A DNA stretch of 64,000 nt from Saccharomonospora viridis DSM 43017 (GTDB taxonomy: Bacteria > Actinomycetota > Actinomycetes > Mycobacteriales > Pseudonocardiaceae): NCBI RefSeq assembly GCF_000023865.1, contig NC_013159.1:1948001-2012000 (forward strand), read 5' to 3'. The position numbers were made by a program, and so were the translations under genes. A model generated the notes under the pieces. That model did no database searches. It was not told the origin of the DNA and saw only the letters and a list, made by a program, of their open reading frames with translations. The first letter of the stretch is position 1. The number at the start of each line of letters is the position of its first letter. This document shows, one piece after another, positions 46,776 through 59,577 of the stretch.

Positions 46776-47398
46776 GCCCGATCGAGCACCTGGTGACCTC
46801 CGGAACCTTCTCCCTCGACGGGGGAACCTGGGAGGTCGAGAACAACGTCTGGCTCGTCGGCGACGAGCGGGAGGTCATGCTCATCGATCCCGCACACGAC
46901 GCCGAGGCGGTGGCGAAGCAGGTCGGGGACCGGCGGGTGACGGCCATCGTGTGCACCCACGCCCACGACGACCACGTCAACCAAGCGCCTTCGCTCGCAG
47001 ACCGGTTCGGCGCCCCGATCCTGATGCATCCCGATGAAGCACCGTTGTGGAATCTGACCCATCCGGATCGCTTGCCGGACAAGGAATTGGAGCACGGACA
47101 GGTGCTGTCCGCGGGCGGGATCGAACTGCGGGTCCTGCTCACGCCGGGGCATTCACCCGGTTCGGTCTGCCTGTACGTCCCGGAACTGCGGACCGTGTTC
47201 TCCGGCGACACGTTGTTCCGAGGAGGCCCGGGCGCGACCGGTCGTTCGTACTCCGATTTCGACAAGATCATCGAATCCATCCGGGACAACCTGCTGAGCC
47301 TGTCTGCGGACACCGAAGTCCGCCCCGGGCACGGTGAGTCCACTTCGATCGGAGTGGAGGCTTCCGACCTGCACGAGTGGATCCGTCGAGGTTATTGA
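46772..47398 (+). CDS. MBL-fold metallohydrolase, likely partner of the mycothiol formaldehyde dehydrogenase
   Basis: A 208-residue metallo-beta-lactamase-fold hydrolase with the metal motif THAHDDH near residue 65, [14 protein letters not shown] and PGHGEST. It resembles glyoxalase II-like thioesterases. Its GTG overlaps the stop of the dehydrogenase, so the two proteins should be made together. The dehydrogenase yields S-formylmycothiol, which needs hydrolysis to formate and mycothiol, and this enzyme is a natural candidate. That step is inference from position and fold. Confidence 0.88.
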   Translation: MSPIEHLVTSGTFSLDGGTWEVENNVWLVGDEREVMLIDPAHDAEAVAKQVGDRRVTAIVCTHAHDDHVNQAPSLADRFGAPILMHPDEAPLWNLTHPDRLPDKELEHGQVLSAGGIELRVLLTPGHSPGSVCLYVPELRTVFSGDTLFRGGPGATGRSYSDFDKIIESIRDNLLSLSADTEVRPGHGESTSIGVEASDLHEWIRRGY

Positions 47399-47453
47399 CC
47401 GCGCCGCTGTCACGGCTTCGTCCGTGGCAGCCTCGGCCTCTTCTCGACCCCTG

Positions 47454-47465
47454 CTGATATATCAG
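47454..47465. promoter_or_regulatory. Putative GntR operator, site 2 (perfect palindrome CTGATATATCAG)
   Basis: A perfect 12-base palindrome 35 bases upstream of the glyA ATG, in the promoter of the glyA-soxBDAG-dimethylglycine oxidase operon. It is the strongest copy of a motif also found at 41890 and 57091. Confidence 0.55.
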
Positions 47466-47499
47466 TTTTCCAGCATAGGTATGACGGGAGTGGGACGAC

Positions 47500-48797
47500 A
47501 TGTCCGTAACCGTTGATCGTGGAGGAACACTCACCCCTGAACGGATCCTCGGGCTGCCACTGGTGGAGGCCGATCCGGAGGTCCACCGGGTGATCAACCT
47601 GGAGGTGGAGCGCCAGCGCGACACGCTGGAGATGATCGCGAGTGAGAATTTCGCCCCGTTGAGCGTGCTGGAGGCCCAAGGGTCGGTCCTGACCAACAAG
47701 TACGCGGAGGGCTATCCGGGCCGCCGTTACTACGGCGGTTGTGAACACGTCGACGAGTTGGAGCAATTGGCCATCGACCGCGTGAAGGCGTTGTTCGGCG
47801 CCGAGTTCGCCAATGTCCAGCCACATTCGGGCGCACAGGCGAACGCGGCGGTGTTGGCGGCGCTGTTGTCACCGGGAGACACGTTCCTCGGCCTCGACCT
47901 CGCTCACGGTGGGCATTTGACCCACGGTATGCGTCTGACCTTCTCCGGCAAGTACTTCAACGCCGTGCCCTACCACGTGCGAAAGGACACCCACCTCGTC
48001 GACATGGACGAGGTGGCCAGGCTGGCCCGACGACACCGACCGAAGCTGATCGTGGCGGGCTGGTCGGCCTATCCCCGCCACCTCGACTTCGCTGGGTTCC
48101 GACGGATCGCCGACGAGGTCGGCGCCTACCTGATGGTGGACATGGCGCACTTCGCCGGTCTGGTCGCCGCCGGACTGCACCCGTCCCCGGTGCCGTACGC
48201 GGACGTGGTCACCTCGACCACACACAAAACCCTCGGTGGCCCACGAGGCGGGGTGATCCTGGCCAAGCAAGAACTGGCCAAAAAGCTCGACTCCGCGGTG
48301 TTCCCCGGCATGCAGGGGGGCCCGTTGCAACATGTGATCGCGGCCAAAGCGGTGGCGTTCAAACTCGCCGCGCAACCGGAGTTCCGGACACGGCAGGAAC
48401 ACACCCTCTCCGGGGCCAAGATCCTGGCCGAACGGCTGTTGCGGGAAGAGAACGTGGGCGTGGTCTCCGGTGGAACGGACGTCCACCTGGTCCTGGTCGA
48501 CCTTCGGGACTCCGAAATGGATGGAAAAAGCGCCGAGGACAGACTGCATCGCGTGGGAATCACGGTGAACCGCAACGCCGTCCCGTTCGACCCACGACCG
48601 CCCATGGTGTCCTCCGGCGTGCGTATCGGCACCCCGGCGCTGGCGGCACGGGGTTTCCGCGACGCCGAGTTCATCGAGGTCGCCGACGTCATCGCGACGG
48701 CACTGCGCCCCGACACCGACGAGGCCACGTTGTCCGAACTGGCCCGCAGGGTCACCACCCTGGCCGAACGCCACCCCCTCTACCCGGAGTTGCAGGC

Positions 48798-48801
<4 letters not shown>
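47500..48801 (+). CDS. glyA: Serine hydroxymethyltransferase
   Basis: A 433-residue PLP enzyme interconverting glycine plus 5,10-methylene-THF and serine plus THF. The PLP lysine is in [13 protein letters not shown]; other family blocks are [22 protein letters not shown] and HFAGLVAAG. As first gene of the sarcosine oxidase operon, it would use both glycine and methylene-THF made by demethylation to form serine, which SdaA then deaminates. The pathway position suggests a dedicated catabolic copy, with a housekeeping glyA probably elsewhere. The last four bases overlap soxB. Confidence 0.96.
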
Positions 48802-50036
<1,235 letters not shown>

Positions 50037-50052
50037 CGACGCGAGGACTGCC

Positions 50053-50358
50053 ATGCAACTGATCCACTGCCCCTGGTGCGGCCCCCGCGAGGAGGTCGAG
50101 TTCCACTACGGCGGTCAAGCCGAGATCGCCTATCCCGAGAACCCGAGCGAATTGTCGGACCGCGAATGGGCCGAGTTCCTCTTCTACCGCGACAACCCGA
50201 AAGGACCGTTCGCCGAGCGGTGGAACCACAGCGCGGGCTGCCGCCGCTGGTTCAACGCCGTCCGCGACACGCACACCTACCGATTCCTGGGCACGGCCAA
50301 ACTCGGCGAGCCGTTGCCGCAGCCGAAGGCCCAGCGGGACGAGGAGGTGCGGATATGA
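50053..50358 (+). CDS. soxD: Sarcosine oxidase delta subunit
   Basis: A 101-residue zinc-binding subunit. The N-terminus is MQLIHCPWCGPREEVEF with the C-x2-C pair; FHYGG and HSAGCRRWF complete the probable zinc site. The ATG follows GCGAGGA. The stop overlaps soxA (ATGA). It is structural and needed for assembly of the SoxBDAG complex. Confidence 0.95.
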   Translation: MQLIHCPWCGPREEVEFHYGGQAEIAYPENPSELSDREWAEFLFYRDNPKGPFAERWNHSAGCRRWFNAVRDTHTYRFLGTAKLGEPLPQPKAQRDEEVRI

Positions 50359-53132
50359 CGCGGGTCCACGGGTACGGCCGCATCGACCGCAGCCGCACCC
50401 TCACCTTCACCTTCAACGGACGCACCTACACCGGACACCCCGGTGACACACTCGCGTCGGCGCTGCTGGCCAACGGTGTCCACCGGCTCGGGACCAGCGT
50501 CAAGTTCGGCCGCCCCCGGGGCATCACCGCCGCCTGGACGGAGGACGCGACCGCGCTGGTGCAGATCGAACGACCGTTTCCCGAACCGATGCTGCAGGCC
50601 ACCACCGTCGAACTCGTCGACGGCCTGGTGGCCCGCGGAGTCAACGGGCAGGGCACGCTCGCCGACGTCCCGGACCCGGCCCGTTACGACCACCGACACG
50701 TGCACACCGACACGTTGGTGGTCGGCGCAGGCCCGGCCGGATTGCTCGCCGCCCTCGCCGCGGCCCGCGCGGGCGAGGACGTGGTGCTGGTCGACGATCG
50801 CCCCGCCGCGGGTGGGAGCCTGACCGGCACCGAGCGGATCGACGGTCGCCCCGCGCTCGAGTTCGTCGACGACGTCGTCGACGAACTGGCGCGGCTCGGC
50901 GTCCAGCACCTCCAGCGCACCACCGCGTTCGGACACTACGACGACGGATTCGTGCTCGCCCTGGAGCGGCGCACCGACCACCTCGGCGCCGCCGCACCAC
51001 CGAACCGCAGCCGGCAACGGGTGCACCGGATCCGCGCGCTGAAGACCGTGCTCGCCACCGGTGCGCAGGAACGGCCGATCGTGTTCTCCGACAACGACCG
51101 GCCCGGGATCATGCTCGCCTCCTCCGCGCGGGACTACCTGCACCGGTACGGCGTCCTCGCCGGGGACGAGATCATCGTGTTCACCGCGGACGACGCCGCC
51201 TACGCCGCCGCGATCGACCTGGCCGGTGCCGGAGCGCGCGTCACCGTCCTCGACGCGCGGGAACATCCACCCCTGGAATGGGTGAGTCGGGCGACTGCCG
51301 TCGGGATCCCCGTGCATCCGGCGACCGTGGTCACCGGAACCGAAGGCGAACAACGGGTACGGACGGTGCTCGCCCGAACCGCCGACGGCAGCGTGCGGTT
51401 CCCCGCGAACCTGCTGCTGGTCTCCGGTGGCTGGAACCCGGTCACGCACCTGTTCAGCCACATCCGGGGAACACTGACCTACGATGCGTCGCTCGGTTCG
51501 TTCCGCCCTTGCGGGTCACTGCCCGGTGTCACCGTGATCGGCGCGGCGGGTGGGACGCTGGAGCTGACCGAGGTGCTGCGCGAGGGCGGTGGCCAGGACG
51601 CGCCGCACGCCGACCCGGAACCGCCTCGCACGCCGACCCGGGTCATGTGGCGAACCGAAGGCGATCCGGACCGACAGTTCGTCGACCTCCAACGCGATGC
51701 CACGGTGACCGACATCAGTCGTGCGGTGGGTGCCGGGCTGCGGTCGATGGAACACGTCAAGCGCTACACCACGATCGGTACCGCGCACGACCAGGGCAAA
51801 ACCTCCGGGGTGGTCGCCTCGGGCATCACCGCGGAGCTGCTGGGCGTGCCGATCGAGAAGTTGGGCACCACCACGTTCCGCCCGCCGTACACCCCGGTCG
51901 CCTTCGCCGCCCTGGCCGGTCGCGCGCGAGGGCGCCTGTTCGACCCCGTGCGAACCACGATGTTGCACGATTGGCACGTCGAGGCGGGCGCGGTGTTCGA
52001 GGACGTCGGACAGTGGAAACGCCCTCGCTACTATCCGCGGCCCGGTGAGGACATGGACGCCGCCGTACTCCGCGAATGCGCGGCCGTCCGATCGGGTGTC
52101 GGCATCCTCGACGGGTCCACATTGGGCAAGATCGACGTGCAGGGCCCGGACTCCGGAGTACTGCTCGACCGGCTCTACACCAACATGATGAGCACGTTGC
52201 GGGTCGGTCGGGTCCGTTACGGGGTCATGTGCGGCAACGACGGCATGGTGCTCGATGACGGAACCGTGCTGCGGCTCGACGAGAACCGCTATCTCATCAC
52301 CACGACCACCGGCGGTGCCGCCACGGTGTTGGACTGGATGGAGGAGTGGCTCCAGACGGAGTGGCCGGAATTGCGGGTGCACCTGACGTCGGTCACCGAG
52401 CAATGGTCGGTGTTCCCGGTGGTCGGCCCGCGTTCGCGCGACGTGATCGGCGCGGTGTTCCCGGACCTCGACGTCAGCAACGAGGCGTTCCCCTTCATGA
52501 CGTGGCGGGACACGACGCTCGACGACATCCCGGTCCGCATCGCCCGGATCTCGTTCTCCGGTGAACTGGCCTACGAGGTCAACGTCAATTCCTGGTACGC
52601 GCCGGCGCTGTGGCAACGCCTGCTCGCCGCGGGCGAGAAGTACGGGATCACACCGTACGGCACCGAGACGATGCACGTGCTGCGCGCGGAGAAGGGCTAT
52701 CCGATCATCGGGCAGGACACCGACGGCACGGTCACCCCCCAGGACCTGGGCATGAGCTGGGTGGTGTCGAAGAAGAAGGACGACTTCATCGGCAAACGCT
52801 CCTTCGCCCGGCCGGAGAACAACAACCCACAGCGCAAACAACTCGTCTCGCTGCTGCCCGTCGACGGTCGGACGAGATTGCCGGAGGGCTCCCAGATCGT
52901 CGAACTGTGCGAGGACGACAGGCTTCCCGAACCGCCGGTGCCGATGCTCGGACACGTCACCTCCAGCTACTTCAGCGCCGAACTGGGCCGACCGTTCGCG
53001 CTGGCGTTGGTGAAGAACGGTCGTGCCCGGATCGGTGAGGTGGTGCACGTGCCGTACAACGGCACCCTCGTGCGAGCCCAGATCGGCGAAACCGTGCTGG
53101 TCGACCCGGAAGGAGCGCGTCGCGATGGCTGA
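50355..53132 (+). CDS. soxA: Sarcosine oxidase alpha subunit
   Basis: A 925-residue subunit. Residues about 1-100 form a 2Fe-2S-ferredoxin-like module without cluster cysteines (FNGRTYTGHPGDTLASALL), 115-480 an NAD-binding flavoprotein domain (LVVGAGPAGLLAALAAARAG), and 560-920 a GcvT-like folate domain (YTNMMSTLRVGRVRYG, SGELAYEVNV). It binds NAD+ and THF and accepts the methyl-derived carbon. The start was set by the ATGA overlap with soxD; upstream in-frame starts lie inside soxD. Its last eight bases overlap soxG. Confidence 0.96.
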   Translation: MTRVHGYGRIDRSRTLTFTFNGRTYTGHPGDTLASALLANGVHRLGTSVKFGRPRGITAAWTEDATALVQIERPFPEPMLQATTVELVDGLVARGVNGQGTLADVPDPARYDHRHVHTDTLVVGAGPAGLLAALAAARAGEDVVLVDDRPAAGGSLTGTERIDGRPALEFVDDVVDELARLGVQHLQRTTAFGHYDDGFVLALERRTDHLGAAAPPNRSRQRVHRIRALKTVLATGAQERPIVFSDNDRPGIMLASSARDYLHRYGVLAGDEIIVFTADDAAYAAAIDLAGAGARVTVLDAREHPPLEWVSRATAVGIPVHPATVVTGTEGEQRVRTVLARTADGSVRFPANLLLVSGGWNPVTHLFSHIRGTLTYDASLGSFRPCGSLPGVTVIGAAGGTLELTEVLREGGGQDAPHADPEPPRTPTRVMWRTEGDPDRQFVDLQRDATVTDISRAVGAGLRSMEHVKRYTTIGTAHDQGKTSGVVASGITAELLGVPIEKLGTTTFRPPYTPVAFAALAGRARGRLFDPVRTTMLHDWHVEAGAVFEDVGQWKRPRYYPRPGEDMDAAVLRECAAVRSGVGILDGSTLGKIDVQGPDSGVLLDRLYTNMMSTLRVGRVRYGVMCGNDGMVLDDGTVLRLDENRYLITTTTGGAATVLDWMEEWLQTEWPELRVHLTSVTEQWSVFPVVGPRSRDVIGAVFPDLDVSNEAFPFMTWRDTTLDDIPVRIARISFSGELAYEVNVNSWYAPALWQRLLAAGEKYGITPYGTETMHVLRAEKGYPIIGQDTDGTVTPQDLGMSWVVSKKKDDFIGKRSFARPENNNPQRKQLVSLLPVDGRTRLPEGSQIVELCEDDRLPEPPVPMLGHVTSSYFSAELGRPFALALVKNGRARIGEVVHVPYNGTLVRAQIGETVLVDPEGARRDG

Positions 53133-53745
53133 GCCGCTGTACCGTACCCATCCGTTGGCAAGCCGACGGCAGGCCCTGGCCGAACTCTCCGACCAAGTCG
53201 ACGGGTTGACCGTGTTCGCGGAGGAGGCGGTCGCCGCCGTGAACCTGCGGATCGACCCGACCGGCCCGGGAGCTGAAGAGCTCGGTCGTGCACTCGGCAC
53301 GGCCCTGCCGACGGAACCCAACACCTGGACCCACACCACCGACGGCCAACTCGTCTGGCTCGGCCCCGACGAATGGTTGGTCACCGACACCAGGATCGAC
53401 ACCCGACCGTCCGAATTCGAAAAGGAACTCGGACGGATCGTCTCGGCCTTCGACGGCGCCGCCGTCGACGTCTCCGCGCAACGGACGAGCATCCGCTTGC
53501 ACGGAAGTCTGGCTCGTGAACTGCTGTCGTTGGGCTGTTCGTTGGACCTCCGCCCCTCCGCGTTCCCACCGGGATCGTGCGCCCAGACACGAATCGGGCA
53601 GGCCGGAGTGTTGCTCATCGCGCTCGGTGCGGACGACTTCCGCCTGTTCGTCCGCCAGTCCTTCGCGGAGTACCTCGCCGACTGGTTGCTCGACGCCGCC
53701 GAGGAATTCCGTGCCCCCGCCCAGATCTCCGCGAATCGTCAGTGA
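53125..53745 (+). CDS. soxG: Sarcosine oxidase gamma subunit
   Basis: A 206-residue subunit completing the SoxBDAG set. Typical features are the N-terminal HPLASRRQALAELS, LVWLGPDEWLVTD and LGCSLDLRPSAFPPGSCAQT with QAGVLLIALG. The ATG has AAGGAGCG about seven bases upstream and lies within the end of soxA. It is the least conserved subunit but the context is decisive. Confidence 0.93.
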   Translation: MAEPLYRTHPLASRRQALAELSDQVDGLTVFAEEAVAAVNLRIDPTGPGAEELGRALGTALPTEPNTWTHTTDGQLVWLGPDEWLVTDTRIDTRPSEFEKELGRIVSAFDGAAVDVSAQRTSIRLHGSLARELLSLGCSLDLRPSAFPPGSCAQTRIGQAGVLLIALGADDFRLFVRQSFAEYLADWLLDAAEEFRAPAQISANRQ

Positions 53746-56214
<2,469 letters not shown>

Positions 56215-56242
56215 ACGGGTGATGAGGGGGTTCTCCACCATG

Positions 56243-56331
56243 CGCAAGCACATCGCCGGGGCAGGTACGAGGCGCCGTTCGCGGGCGTGGTCGCACCTGT
56301 CCAGGCCGAGAACGCGTGCGATGTGCTTGCG
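56243..56331. repeat. Long-range inverted repeat (14-bp perfect arms, 61-base interior)
   Basis: CGCAAGCACATCGC at 56243-56256 is the exact reverse complement of 56318-56331. Inside, CAGGT at 56262 pairs with ACCTG at 56295, so the whole element can fold as an extended hairpin. It fills the gap between the convergent dimethylglycine oxidase and gntR genes. It may be a terminator or a small structured RNA; no protein-coding sense is apparent. Confidence 0.6.
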
Positions 56332-56353
56332 ACCCGGCAGGCGATCCGGGCGT

Positions 56354-57019
56354 TCAGACGATCGCCCGGATCGCCGCCTCGAAACCGGTGACGTGGTCAC
56401 GGGCGATACGTTCGGCTTCGGTGCTTTCGCCTTTCGCGATCGCCCGCAGCAGGCCGATGTGCTCACCGATGTGCCGGTCGAAGTGGGTGATCCGGTCCAG
56501 GAACAGGCAGAAGATCCTGGTGGCGAGGTTGTTGTAGCGCACCAGAGTGTCCTCGAGGTGTGGGTTCCCCGCGGCGCGATAGATCGCGCGGTGCACACGC
56601 AGGTCCCAGTGCATCAGCTCGTTGCGCCCCAGACTGCGGATGTCGTTGTGCTGGAGCTTGTCGGCGAGGTCGGCCAGTTCCGCGCGGATCTTTTCGTTCG
56701 AGTTCTCGGCGGCGCGACGGGCCGCGAGGGGTTCCAACTGCACGCGGATCTCGGAGATGTAGGCCAGGTCGGTGATGTCCACGGCGGTGGCGAAGGTGCC
56801 GCGACGGGGATAGGAGATCACCAACCGGTCGACTTCGAGGCGTTTGAGCGCTTCCCGGACCGGTGTGCGACCCACGCCGAGGGACTCGGCCACCGCGACG
56901 TCGTCGATCGGGGCCATGGGTGGGATGTCGAGCATGATCAGTTTGTCCTGGAGCGCGGCGTAGGCACGGTCGGCCAGCGAGACGGACGCTTGTTCGAGCT
57001 GACGAGAGGCGACGGTCAC
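56354..57019 (-). CDS. GntR family regulator, FCD (FadR-like) subfamily
   Basis: A 221-residue regulator: N-terminal winged helix at about residues 10-80 (MAPIDDVAVAESLGVGRTPVREALKRLE) and an all-helical FCD effector domain (MHWDLRVHRAIYRAAGNP, RNELMHWD), whose His/Asp residues usually bind a metal and a small acid. It is divergent from sdaA, with a TTGACATATCAA motif between them. It is the best candidate to bind the TGATATATCA palindromes at the transporter, glyA and sdaA promoters, perhaps sensing betaine, glycine or serine. The start is a GTG. Confidence 0.92.
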   Translation of the reverse strand: MTVASRQLEQASVSLADRAYAALQDKLIMLDIPPMAPIDDVAVAESLGVGRTPVREALKRLEVDRLVISYPRRGTFATAVDITDLAYISEIRVQLEPLAARRAAENSNEKIRAELADLADKLQHNDIRSLGRNELMHWDLRVHRAIYRAAGNPHLEDTLVRYNNLATRIFCLFLDRITHFDRHIGEHIGLLRAIAKGESTEAERIARDHVTGFEAAIRAIV

Positions 57020-57090
57020 GCGCTCATCCTAAGGCGTGAAATACGAAGGCGTCAGACAAAACCGCCTTTTGGAATTCAACGTGACTCACA

Positions 57091-57102
57091 TTGACATATC
57101 AA
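57091..57102. promoter_or_regulatory. Putative GntR operator, site 3 (TTGACATATCAA)
   Basis: A one-mismatch version of the TTGATATATCAA palindrome, between gntR and sdaA and 42 bases before the sdaA start. It includes TTGACA, which could also be a -35 box, with CACAAT at 57118 as a poorly spaced -10. Operator and promoter readings are not exclusive. Confidence 0.4.
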
Positions 57103-57143
57103 ACGCGGTCTCCGCGGCACAATGACGTGACCAGGGGTGTCGA

Positions 57144-58517
57144 ATGACCATCTCCGTGTTCGACCTGTTCAAGGTGGGAATAGGGCCTTCAAGTTCACAC
57201 ACCGTCGGCCCGATGCGGGCCGCGTACATGTTCGTCAATCGACTGAACGGCTCCGGAAGGCTCGGTCGCACGGCACGGCTCCGGTGCGAGCTGTTCGGCT
57301 CATTGGGGGCGACCGGACACGGTCACGGCAGTGTCAAAGCCGTGGTGCTCGGGTTGTGCGGGGAACAGCCCCACCTGGTCGATCCGGTGGCGGCCGATCC
57401 GACGGTGGCCACGGTGCGGGCAGCGCGACGGATCAGTCTCGGCGGAAAACACGAGATCGATTTCCACGTCGACGACGATGTGATCCTGCATCGGCGAAAA
57501 CGGCTCGATTTCCACAGCAACGGCATGGTCTTCACCGCCTACGACGCCGAGGGGAGCGAAGTCGACCGTCGCGAGTACTACTCGGTGGGCGGGGGTTTCG
57601 TCGTGGACGAGGACGAAGCCGGGCATCCCGTCTCGGTGGAGGACCCCACCCCTGTCCGCTATCCGTTCACCACCGGTGAGGAGCTGTTGAGGCTGACTCA
57701 GGACACCGGACTGCGGGTCAGCGACATCATGCTCGCCAACGAGACGGCCTGGCGCGGGGAGACGGAGATCAGGGCCGGGCTGCTGCACATCTGGTCGGTG
57801 ATGCGCGAATGCGTCGAGCGTGGCACGCGCACCGAGGGGACGCTTCCCGGGGGGCTCAGGGTCCGACGTCGGGCGGCCGCCCTGCGACGCCGGCTTGAGT
57901 CTGATGTGGATGATGCAGACCCCTTGCGGGCCATGGAATGGGTCACCTTGTACGCACTCGCGGTGAACGAGGAGAACGCGGCGGGCGGGCGGGTGGTCAC
58001 CGCGCCGACCAACGGCGCCGCCGGGATCGTGCCCGCCGTGTTGCACTACTGCGCCCGTTTCCTGCCCCGCTTCGGCGACGACCACGTCGTCCGGTTCCTC
58101 CTCACCGCAGGCGCGATCGGCCTGCTGTTCAAGCGGAACGCCTCCATCTCCGGTGCCGAGGTCGGTTGTCAGGGTGAGGTGGGCTCGGCCTGCTCCATGG
58201 CCGCGGGGGGACTCGCCGAGCTCCTCGGAGGGACTCCCGAACAGGTGGAGAACGCCGCCGAGATCGGCCTCGAACACAACCTGGGACTGACCTGCGACCC
58301 GGTCGGCGGACTCGTGCAGATCCCCTGCATCGAGCGCAACGCGATAGCGGCGATCAAAGCCATCACGGCGGCCCGCATGGCGGTCCGTGGTGACGGCGTC
58401 CACCACGTGTCGCTGGACAAAGCGATCAAGACCATGCGGGAAACCGGCGCGGACATGAAGGACAAGTACAAGGAGACCGCCCGCGGCGGGTTGGCTCTCA
58501 ACATCGTCGAATGCTGA
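57144..58517 (+). CDS. sdaA: L-serine dehydratase (ammonia-lyase), single-chain
   Basis: A 457-residue 4Fe-4S L-serine ammonia-lyase with both domains in one chain. The N-terminal domain has [16 protein letters not shown]; the C-terminal domain has [30 protein letters not shown] and [16 protein letters not shown], which include the iron-sulfur cysteines. It converts serine to pyruvate and ammonia, the last step of the betaine route encoded to its left. purU follows nine bases later and is cotranscribed. Confidence 0.95.
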   Translation: MTISVFDLFKVGIGPSSSHTVGPMRAAYMFVNRLNGSGRLGRTARLRCELFGSLGATGHGHGSVKAVVLGLCGEQPHLVDPVAADPTVATVRAARRISLGGKHEIDFHVDDDVILHRRKRLDFHSNGMVFTAYDAEGSEVDRREYYSVGGGFVVDEDEAGHPVSVEDPTPVRYPFTTGEELLRLTQDTGLRVSDIMLANETAWRGETEIRAGLLHIWSVMRECVERGTRTEGTLPGGLRVRRRAAALRRRLESDVDDADPLRAMEWVTLYALAVNEENAAGGRVVTAPTNGAAGIVPAVLHYCARFLPRFGDDHVVRFLLTAGAIGLLFKRNASISGAEVGCQGEVGSACSMAAGGLAELLGGTPEQVENAAEIGLEHNLGLTCDPVGGLVQIPCIERNAIAAIKAITAARMAVRGDGVHHVSLDKAIKTMRETGADMKDKYKETARGGLALNIVEC

Positions 58518-58526
58518 GGAGGAACC

Positions 58527-59375
58527 GTGAGCGACACCGTCATCCTCACCCTGAGCTGTCCCAATCGCACCGGCATCGTCCGAGCGGTCAGCGGCTACCT
58601 GTTCGAACAGGGCTGTGACATCGTCGAACATCGGCAGTTCGACGACGCCGCGCGGGACCGGGTGTTCATGCGCACCCAGGTCAGCGCGCCCGGCGGGACG
58701 GACATCGAACGACTCTCCGCCGACTTCGCCCCGGTCGCCACCGAATTCCGGATGACGTACGAGTTCAACTCCGACCGCAAGGCGCGGATTCTGATCATGG
58801 TCTCGAAACTGGGGCACTGCCTCAACGACCTGATCTTCCGGTGGCGGGAGGGGAGCCTGAACGCCGACATCGTGGCCGTGGTGTCCAATCACGAGGACCT
58901 ACGCCCCATGGCCGAATCGGCCGGTCTACCGTTCTTCCACATCCCGGTCACCCCGAAGAAGAAGGAGACCGCCGAGGCGCGGTTGCTCCGGCTCGTGGAC
59001 GACTACGAGGTCGAGCTGGTCGTCCTGGCCCGCTACATGCAGATCCTGTCCGAGAAGACCTGCAAGGCACTACACGGACGCGTCATCAACATCCATCATT
59101 CGTTCCTGCCCGGGTTCAAAGGCGCCAAGCCCTATCACCAGGCGTACCAGCGGGGAGTCAAACTCGTGGGCGCCACCGCCCACTACGTCACGCCCGAGTT
59201 GGACGAAGGACCGATCATCGAGCAGGAGGTCATCCGGATCGACCACACCTATGATCCGCGTGCATTGCAGATCGCCGGCCGGGATGCCGAGGCACTCGCG
59301 CTGTACCGGGCGGTGCGTTGGCACTGCGAGCGCAGAGTGCTGCTCAACGGCGACAGCACGGTGGTGTTCTCCTGA
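58527..59375 (+). CDS. purU: Formyltetrahydrofolate deformylase
   Basis: A 282-residue enzyme: an N-terminal ACT domain (LSCPNRTGIVRAVSGYLFEQG) and a formyltransferase-fold domain with SNHEDL (Asn), HHSFLPGFKGAKPY (His) and TPELDEGPII (Asp), the catalytic set of PurU. It hydrolyses 10-formyl-THF to formate and THF, regenerating THF used by sarcosine and dimethylglycine demethylation. The GTG start follows GAGGAGG. Its place after sdaA is typical of actinobacterial one-carbon disposal clusters. Confidence 0.95.
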   Translation: MSDTVILTLSCPNRTGIVRAVSGYLFEQGCDIVEHRQFDDAARDRVFMRTQVSAPGGTDIERLSADFAPVATEFRMTYEFNSDRKARILIMVSKLGHCLNDLIFRWREGSLNADIVAVVSNHEDLRPMAESAGLPFFHIPVTPKKKETAEARLLRLVDDYEVELVVLARYMQILSEKTCKALHGRVINIHHSFLPGFKGAKPYHQAYQRGVKLVGATAHYVTPELDEGPIIEQEVIRIDHTYDPRALQIAGRDAEALALYRAVRWHCERRVLLNGDSTVVFS

Positions 59376-59523
59376 GGACTCGACGCGGAGGCGACGTCGG
59401 TTACGGCCCCGTCTCGAACGTCGATGTCGAAAACGGTCGCTGAGACGACGCGGGGCGAGAGGTCGGTCGACGGACTCGTCCGGAGAGCCCACCCCTCGGA
59501 AGTGATCGTCGAGGATGGGACGG

Positions 59524-59568
59524 CGAGGTCCTGCTCGCGACACCGGATGCGGCGCGAGCAGAACCTCG
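59524..59568. terminator. Bidirectional terminator hairpin (16-bp stem, one mismatch)
   Basis: Arms CGAGGTCCTGCTCGCG and CGCGAGCAGAACCTCG form a 16-base stem with one mismatch around a 13-base loop. It lies ten bases beyond the fahA stop on the minus strand and about 150 bases beyond purU on the plus strand, so it probably ends the homogentisate operon and may also stop purU readthrough. Confidence 0.72.
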
Positions 59569-59577
59569 TGTCAACGG

